A DNA stretch of 64,000 nucleotides from Streptomyces sp. CG4 (GTDB taxonomy: Bacteria; Actinomycetota; Actinomycetes; Streptomycetales; Streptomycetaceae), in NCBI RefSeq assembly GCF_041080655.1, contig NZ_CP163525.1, positions 8,370,001-8,434,000 of the forward strand, in the 5' to 3' direction. Under the pieces are notes generated by a model. It had not been told where the DNA came from and did no database searches. It saw only the letters and a program-made list of their open reading frames with translations. How positions within the stretch are numbered: position 1 is the first letter of the stretch; the number at the start of each line of letters is the position of its first letter. This document shows positions 59,410-64,000 of this stretch, piece by piece. A program made the position numbers and the translations under genes.

Positions 59410-60978
59410 GTGAGGGACCGCGTGATACCCGGAGACGGCGATCACCAGCCGGCGACGCGTCCGGAACACGGCTCAGGACGGCTGATCGCCGATCGGTATC
59501 TGCTCCATGACGTCCTCGGCCGAGGCGGCATGGGCACGGTCTGGCGTGCGCACGACCGGCTGCTGGACCGGGCGGTGGCCGCCAAGGAACTGCACATCCT
59601 CACCCATGGCGACGAGGAGCATCGTACACGGCTGCGCCGGGCGACCCGAGAGGCGCGCGCGGTCGCCCGGGTGCCGCACCCGCACGTGGTGGGCGTCCAC
59701 GACCTCGTCGAGGCCGAGGACCGGCTGTGGATCATCATGGAACTCGTCGAGGGGCCCTCACTGGCCGATCGGATCACCGAGACCGGGCCGCTCACACCGC
59801 AGCACACCGCCGCGCTGGGCCTGCAGTTGCTCGACGCGTTGGAAGCCGTGCACGCCGCCGGCGCCCTGCATCGTGACGTCAAACCCGCCAACGTCCTGCT
59901 ACGCCGCGACGATGACGCCGTCCTCACCGACTTCGGCATCGCGGCCCTCGATGACGGCGACGGCCTCACCGTCACCGGCGAACTGGTCGGCTCCCTGGAG
60001 TTCATGGCGCCGGAGCGGGTGACGGGAACGCAGGCCGGACCGGCCTCCGACCTTTGGTCACTGGGCGCGACCCTCGCCACGGTCTGCGCCGGTCAATCCC
60101 CGTTTCGCAGACCGGCAGCACCCGCGACGCTCAACGCGGTGGCGTACGAGGAGCCCGTCCTGGCAGAGCGGCTCGGCCCGTTGCGCCCGATCGTCGAGGC
60201 ACTGCTGCGTAAGTCTCCGAGCGAGCGCCCGTCGACGGAACGCGTGCGTTCCGCGCTGCGGCGTGTCGCGGCGGACGAGCCGGACGCCGGGCCGCTGCCG
60301 CCGGCGACCGTGCGCACGCCGCGGCCTTCGCCCCAGTTGACCGACGCCGACGCCGACGCCGACACCGTGACCAGTGGCCAGGCGCGGCTCGTCCCCACCA
60401 GGGAGACGGCCCGGCACACCACCGCGCTACAGCCCTCACAGCATCCGTCGCGCCGTCCGCCGGGGCCGAAGCGTCTGTGGTGGGCACTGTCCGCCGCGGC
60501 GGTGCTGGCGGCGGGTGTCGGAGGCGGCCTGTTCCTCACCGGGACACTGCCGTTCAAGGAGGGCCCGAAGACGACGGCCACCAGCCAGGTCGTCCAGTCG
60601 GCGACCGGCTGGCAGCCGGTGACCGGAGCGTCCGTCCGGCGCGGAGACCTGGTCACCGTGCGGTTCGTCTCAGGAGAGTGGACGGCCGACTATCGCAGCA
60701 TGCCCATGACAGGACCGGCCGGCTACGACGCGGACACCGACAAGCGGCTGGACGGCGCGAAGGCCTGCAAGATCAGGCCCGAGGCGCCGTTCGGGACGCT
60801 ACTGGCGGTCCTTGACGGCGACAAGAACCCCCCTGTCCACGTCGTAGGACGGAAACTGACCTTCCGAGCCACCCGGGACGGCACTCTGCAGCTGGGCATG
60901 AACGACGCTGCCGGGGCTTGCTCCCAGGACAACAGGGGCGCGCTGACCGTAAAGGTGAGCGTCACGCCCCATCCCTGA
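59410..60978 (+). CDS. Serine/threonine protein kinase with C-terminal extracellular PA-IL-like domain
   Basis: A 522-residue membrane kinase. The kinase domain (about 25-280) has YLLHDVLGRGGMGTVWRAHD (P-loop), lysine in AVAAKELHIL, HRDVKPANVLLRR (catalytic loop), TDFGIAALDD (DFG) and MAPERVTG. A proline-rich juxtamembrane segment with a DADADADT repeat leads to one helix (LWWALSAAAVLAAGVGGGLF) and an extracellular beta-sandwich with GDLVTVRFVSGEWTADYRSM, resembling the lectin-like domain found on other Streptomyces kinases. GTG at 59410 follows GGAAGG; GTG at 59422 is also possible. The ligand is unknown. Confidence 0.93.
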   Translation: MRDRVIPGDGDHQPATRPEHGSGRLIADRYLLHDVLGRGGMGTVWRAHDRLLDRAVAAKELHILTHGDEEHRTRLRRATREARAVARVPHPHVVGVHDLVEAEDRLWIIMELVEGPSLADRITETGPLTPQHTAALGLQLLDALEAVHAAGALHRDVKPANVLLRRDDDAVLTDFGIAALDDGDGLTVTGELVGSLEFMAPERVTGTQAGPASDLWSLGATLATVCAGQSPFRRPAAPATLNAVAYEEPVLAERLGPLRPIVEALLRKSPSERPSTERVRSALRRVAADEPDAGPLPPATVRTPRPSPQLTDADADADTVTSGQARLVPTRETARHTTALQPSQHPSRRPPGPKRLWWALSAAAVLAAGVGGGLFLTGTLPFKEGPKTTATSQVVQSATGWQPVTGASVRRGDLVTVRFVSGEWTADYRSMPMTGPAGYDADTDKRLDGAKACKIRPEAPFGTLLAVLDGDKNPPVHVVGRKLTFRATRDGTLQLGMNDAAGACSQDNRGALTVKVSVTPHP

Positions 60979-61077
60979 CGGACAGCTGCCGACCACTCGT
61001 CACACCACGGCTCGGGCGGCGGCACCCGCATCGACGGCATCCGGGGAAGGGGCTTTGCCACGGGCCGGGCCGGCTCG

Positions 61078-61440
61078 GTGGAGTCCACGGTCGTCCGGGC
61101 TCATCAGAAGGGTTCGAAGGACGCTGCAGCAGAGATCCGGCGTCACGCCGACACGGTACGTGTCGCGTTGGCGAAGGATGTCGAAAGCAGCAACGTGAAC
61201 ATGCCGCCTGTCGGCGGCGACCTGCCGGGCACCCTTGTCATCAACAGTCTCATCGCCGAAGTACTCGGCCACGGATGGGATTTCACCAAGGCTGCCGGTC
61301 AGATCTGAATGCCGGATCCGGCGATCTGCGAACAGACTCTCGCCGCCCTCAAGCCCGTCGTCCTGCCCGAGTACCGCGGAGCGGGCATGCCCTTCGGCCC
61401 GGAGACCGACGTCCCCGCCGGCGCCTCAGCGCTGGTCCCG
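61078..61440 (+). pseudogene. DinB-like TIGR03086-family protein with one nonsense codon
   Basis: The frame gives ADTVRVALAKDVESSNVNMP, PVGGDLPGTLVINSLIAEVL and GHGWDFTKAAGQI, then a TGA at 61306-61308, then in the same frame PDPAICEQTLAALKPVVLPE and YRGAGMPFGPETDVPAGASA. Relatives read through here with a sense codon, so a single nonsense change broke the gene; the N-terminal half and the last residues are also missing. Confidence 0.72.
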
Positions 61441-61472
61441 CTCCCCGGCGGCCTGCTGGTCGCCATCCGGCC

Positions 61473-61660
61473 GGCATCTCCCCGGAGCTGGCTCAGGCAG
61501 CCGAGGCGGCCGGTGTGCGGGTCACCCCCTTCCTGGCCGAGCCGGACGGTGCCGCGGTGACGACGATCGCCGGTCTGATCGACGCGGGCCATGTCGCCGT
61601 CGAAGCGGAGGAATCCTTCCCGCTGGAGCAGGCCGGCGCGGCTCACGCCCGCGGCGAGGG
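61473..61660 (+). pseudogene. Zinc-type alcohol dehydrogenase/quinone oxidoreductase, C-terminal fragment
   Basis: The frame reads GISPELAQAAEAAGVRVTPF, LAEPDGAAVTTIAGLIDAGH and VAVEAEESFPLEQAGAAHAR, the C-terminal end of a medium-chain NADP-dependent quinone oxidoreductase. The catalytic and most of the cofactor domain are missing, and no start codon or ribosome site precedes it. Confidence 0.7.
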
Positions 61661-61671
61661 AGTGGGGGCGC

Positions 61672-61902
61672 TACGTGGAGGACGTCGTCCTCCCGTTCCA
61701 GACCTCGCTGGGCATGGAAGTGACCGCCTCCTTCCGCCGCCAGCGCATTGTCGCGGCCGCGTACACAGCCGCCGCGCGGATCGGCTTCCCGGCGGCCGTC
61801 GCCGTCACCGTCACCGATCCGGGAGGGCGCCTCAAGGCGCTCGACCGCGCCGACGGCGACGCCCAGCCCTGCCCCCCCCCGGGGCCGGAGTCCAGCATCT
61901 GA
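61672..61902 (+). pseudogene. Two fused gene fragments (NIPSNAP-like and HbpS/GlcG-like)
   Basis: The frame begins YVEDVVLPFQTSLGMEVTAS, a NIPSNAP-type C-terminal motif, then changes at about 61735 to RIVAAAYTAAARIGFPAAVA and VTVTDPGGRLKALDRADGD, the N-terminal part of HbpS/GlcG haem-binding proteins. It is a deletion joint of two former genes. The C8-9 run near 61871 may be a further frameshift site. Confidence 0.6.
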
Positions 61903-62019
61903 TGGCGGGATCAAGCGGGCAGCGGACGGTGCCCGATGATGCGTTCTCCCTTGTGCGCGGATCCGCGTACGGCTTTCGCGGGATCTGGGCTCTGGTGCGG
62001 TCGGTGAGGGGGATCTTCG

Positions 62020-62595
62020 CGGCGATGTGTCGTGCCCCAGGTCGACGGCGTTGTGCTCGGGCAGGCGCCTGGCCCGCACGGCGGAGTTGATGCCGTCCGC
62101 GCCGATCAGTACGTCGGCGTCGGCGCGGCGTCCGTCGGCGAGGTGCACGGTGACGTCGGCGTCCGGGTTGTGGTGGTAGCCGGTGACTCGGGCGCCGAAT
62201 TGCACCACGCCCTCTAGCCCGGTGTACAGGATTCTGCGCAGGGTCGAGCGGTCCACCACGAGGTGTTCCGGGAGGCCCGAGGCCGGGTCGCCGATGCCTC
62301 GGGAGTCGCTGAGGTCGCGAGCCGGGCCCGGGGTGAGCTGTGCGTCGAACAGCAGGGCGCCCTGGCGGGGTATGCCTGCGGTGGCCGCGAACAGTTCACC
62401 GAGTCGCGGGTGCAGCACGCTGCTCAGGGCGGTGGTACCGGTGGAGTTGATGTGCAGCCGGTAGCCCGGGCTTCGGCTGGTCAGATAGGGGTCGGGCTCG
62501 TAGACGGTCACGTCCAGGCAGTGGCGGTGAAGGTGGTGGGCCAGCGTCAGTCCGGCGAGCCCGGAGCCGACGGCGGAGACACGGAGAGCGGGCAC
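62020..62595 (-). pseudogene. FAD-dependent monooxygenase, truncated
   Basis: From GTG 62595 (GGAGGAAG upstream) the frame encodes SAVGSGLAGLTLAHHLHRHC (the dinucleotide-binding fold, with AVGSG replacing GxGxxG in part), SPGYRLHINSTGTTALSSVL, VVDRSTLRRILYTGLEGVVQ and VLIGADGINSAVRARRLPEH, the first half of a PHBH-type flavoprotein monooxygenase. At about 62020 similarity stops and the frame continues into unrelated sequence to 61522. It is a paralogue of the next gene. Confidence 0.75.
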
Positions 62596-62837
62596 GGTAC
62601 TTCCTCCTCGAAGGCGTGCTGGGTACGCGTTCCGGTGACCGCGTGGACGTCGGGCACAGGGATGTGCCGGACGTAGGGTGTGCGGGCAGCCGGTCTGTGT
62701 TCTGCGGCGGTGTCGCGGGTCGTCGGGGTTCGGCCCTGGGCTCGGCCCCCGGGGTGGCGGACACAGAGGCAGGGCCGGCACCGGTTCGCGCGGTTGAGTG
62801 TGCGGTCGGGCGCCGAGCCGGCGGACGCCTCCTGCCC

Positions 62838-64000
62838 CTAGGCCTGCGGGGTGGGCAGTGGGTCCTGGCCCACCAGGCGGTGTCCGCGGGCGGCCGAGTC
62901 GCGCACGGCGTCGAAGCCGTACCCGCGCATCTCGTCCTCGTAGGCATGCAGGGCCTCGGCGAGCGGCCGACCGCCGGCGGCCTGGAGGAGGCGGTCTGTC
63001 AGGACGCGGGCGTCCCGGAGCGCGGTGTTCGCGCCGACGCCGATGGCGGGGCTCATGACGTGGATGGCGTCGCCCAGCAGGGTGACCGCGGTGGTCTCCC
63101 AGGCGGCGATGGGGATGCTGGTGCGCACCGAGACCGGGAAGATCGAGGCGGGGTCCTGGCGGGCCACGGTCTCGATCAGCTGCGGGTGCCAGCCCTCCAC
63201 CAGGGACAACGTCAGCGCCTGCAGTTGTGCGCCGCTCATGGCGAACAGTTCCGCGTCGCCGCAGGGGAACTGCTCCCGGCGAGCACCGAAGACGCACGCG
63301 AGGTAGTCGCTGTCGTCGCTGAGCTCGACGCCGGGGGCCAGCCGGGCTGTCACCTGGTGCATCGGTTCGCGGTACTGCACGGGGGCGAATCCGACGAATC
63401 GCCGTTGCGGGCCGACGACGGTGGTCCACAGTCCGAGCAGTTCCGGCGGGAGCGGGGAGCGGGCCTCGTCGCCGGTGAAGCGGACCTTGCCGTAGAGCAG
63501 CCGCAGTCCGGCGTCGACGACCCGGGCCTTGGGCAGGTACTGCTTGCGGACCGCCGAGTTGACCCCGTCCGCACCGATCAGTACGTCGCCGCGGGCACTG
63601 GTGCCGTCAGCGAAGTGCGCGGTCACCGAGCCTGAGACGTTGATGTCGTAGTGGGTGAGCCGGGCGCCGTAGTGCACTGTCTTTTCCAGGCCGGACAGCA
63701 GGATCTGGCGCAGCGTCATCCGGTTGACCGCCAGGTTCCCGCCGCCGGGCAGGTCCGGGAAGGGCGGGAGTTCCTGGGCGTGCAGCAGGTTCAATTGGTG
63801 GTCGAAGGTGTCCATGCGAGGACCAGGGGTACCGGCGGTGGCGGCGAAGACCTCGAACGCCGATGGCGTCAGCACGGCCTTGAGGGCGGTGATGCCGTCG
63901 GGGTTGATCCGGATGCGGTAGCCCTGGTTGCGGAAGGCCGGGATGGGGTCCTTCTCGTAGACGGCGACGCTGATCCCCGCCTGGTGAAGCCCCTGCGCGA
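62838..64000 (-). CDS. FAD-dependent monooxygenase, 5-prime end beyond window
   Basis: The gene runs off the right edge; the visible part is 387 codons. The edge reads LHQAGISVAVYEKDPIPAFR, then NQGYRIRINPDGITALKAVL, NLAVNRMTLRQILLSGLEKT, DVLIGADGVNSAVRKQYLPK (the DG motif), and VTLLGDAIHVMSPAIGVGAN (the GD motif that binds FAD ribose). Only about 20 residues, with the GxGxxG fold, lie outside. Such enzymes hydroxylate or epoxidise aromatic or polyketide substrates. An internal start at GTG 63875 would lose FAD binding, so it is not used. The truncated paralogue lies 242 bases downstream. Confidence 0.92.
   Translation of the reverse strand, partial: AQGLHQAGISVAVYEKDPIPAFRNQGYRIRINPDGITALKAVLTPSAFEVFAATAGTPGPRMDTFDHQLNLLHAQELPPFPDLPGGGNLAVNRMTLRQILLSGLEKTVHYGARLTHYDINVSGSVTAHFADGTSARGDVLIGADGVNSAVRKQYLPKARVVDAGLRLLYGKVRFTGDEARSPLPPELLGLWTTVVGPQRRFVGFAPVQYREPMHQVTARLAPGVELSDDSDYLACVFGARREQFPCGDAELFAMSGAQLQALTLSLVEGWHPQLIETVARQDPASIFPVSVRTSIPIAAWETTAVTLLGDAIHVMSPAIGVGANTALRDARVLTDRLLQAAGGRPLAEALHAYEDEMRGYGFDAVRDSAARGHRLVGQDPLPTPQA

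Noticed and set aside
1..64000. tRNA, rRNA or riboswitch genes
   Set aside because: No cloverleaf with CCA-end pattern, rRNA core sequence or known riboswitch consensus was noticed on reading; a covariance search was not possible.

Overview
The window is high-GC actinobacterial DNA and almost certainly Streptomyces. GTG starts are common, genes are packed with ATGA/GTGA overlaps, and there is a conservon (cvnABCD plus a P450), a TerD-type gene, a DUF6643-like glycine/tyrosine/proline-rich protein, a stand-alone histidine-kinase-like ATPase and a long series of one-component regulators. No rRNA, tRNA or CRISPR array was seen. The right half, from about 34.3 kb, is accessory DNA rich in mobile-element debris, broken genes and regulator/enzyme pairs.

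Layout of the left part. 1-260: 3-prime end of a plant-type ketol-acid reductoisomerase with a frameshift. 385-5371: a TetR regulator with a DUF4865 gene, and facing them a SHOCT protein with a two-gene MacB-type ABC exporter. 5651-8421: ATP-binding regulator, a small unknown protein and a cysteine-synthase-like PLP enzyme. 8654-12625: conservon, whose cvnC has a TTA codon and whose P450 lacks the ExxR motif. 12679-34316: chromosomal-type genes, namely SRPBCC, DeoR, a membrane hydrolase, VOC, a beta-helix/AAA+ fusion, an Rv1733c-like membrane protein, MOSC, TerD/TerA, a glycosyltransferase, a racemase, an O-antigen-ligase-like protein, Lnt, Nudix, SDR, a PucR/GAF regulator and an MFS transporter.

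34.3-41 kb is a mobile-element island. An IS110-family element (34590-36353, minus strand) has split the 3-prime part of an IS5-family transposase between codons INR and LKRHR. Upstream of its transposase lie two tandem, roughly 170-nt structured repeats plus a truncated third. Their pairing is supported by compensatory base changes. They have the architecture of IS110 bridge RNAs: a candidate target-binding loop followed by a donor-binding loop. The target loop of the copy next to the transposase matches the reconstructed insertion site on both sides of a CT core, while the second copy carries different guides. This is the most interesting signal in the window. Nearby are three further IS5 fragments and two hydrolase/regulator pairs (HxlR, MarR).

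41-59 kb holds small regulated catabolic or stress cassettes: LysR with the AtuA pair and an LpqC-like esterase; a sigma factor with a LamG protein; DeoR; an MFS/hydrolase/cupin operon facing a TetR; and another TetR facing an aldo/keto reductase operon. Palindromic operator candidates are visible in most of the divergent promoters. From 59.4 kb come a serine/threonine kinase, a graveyard of four broken genes, and two paralogous FAD monooxygenases, one truncated and one running off the right edge.
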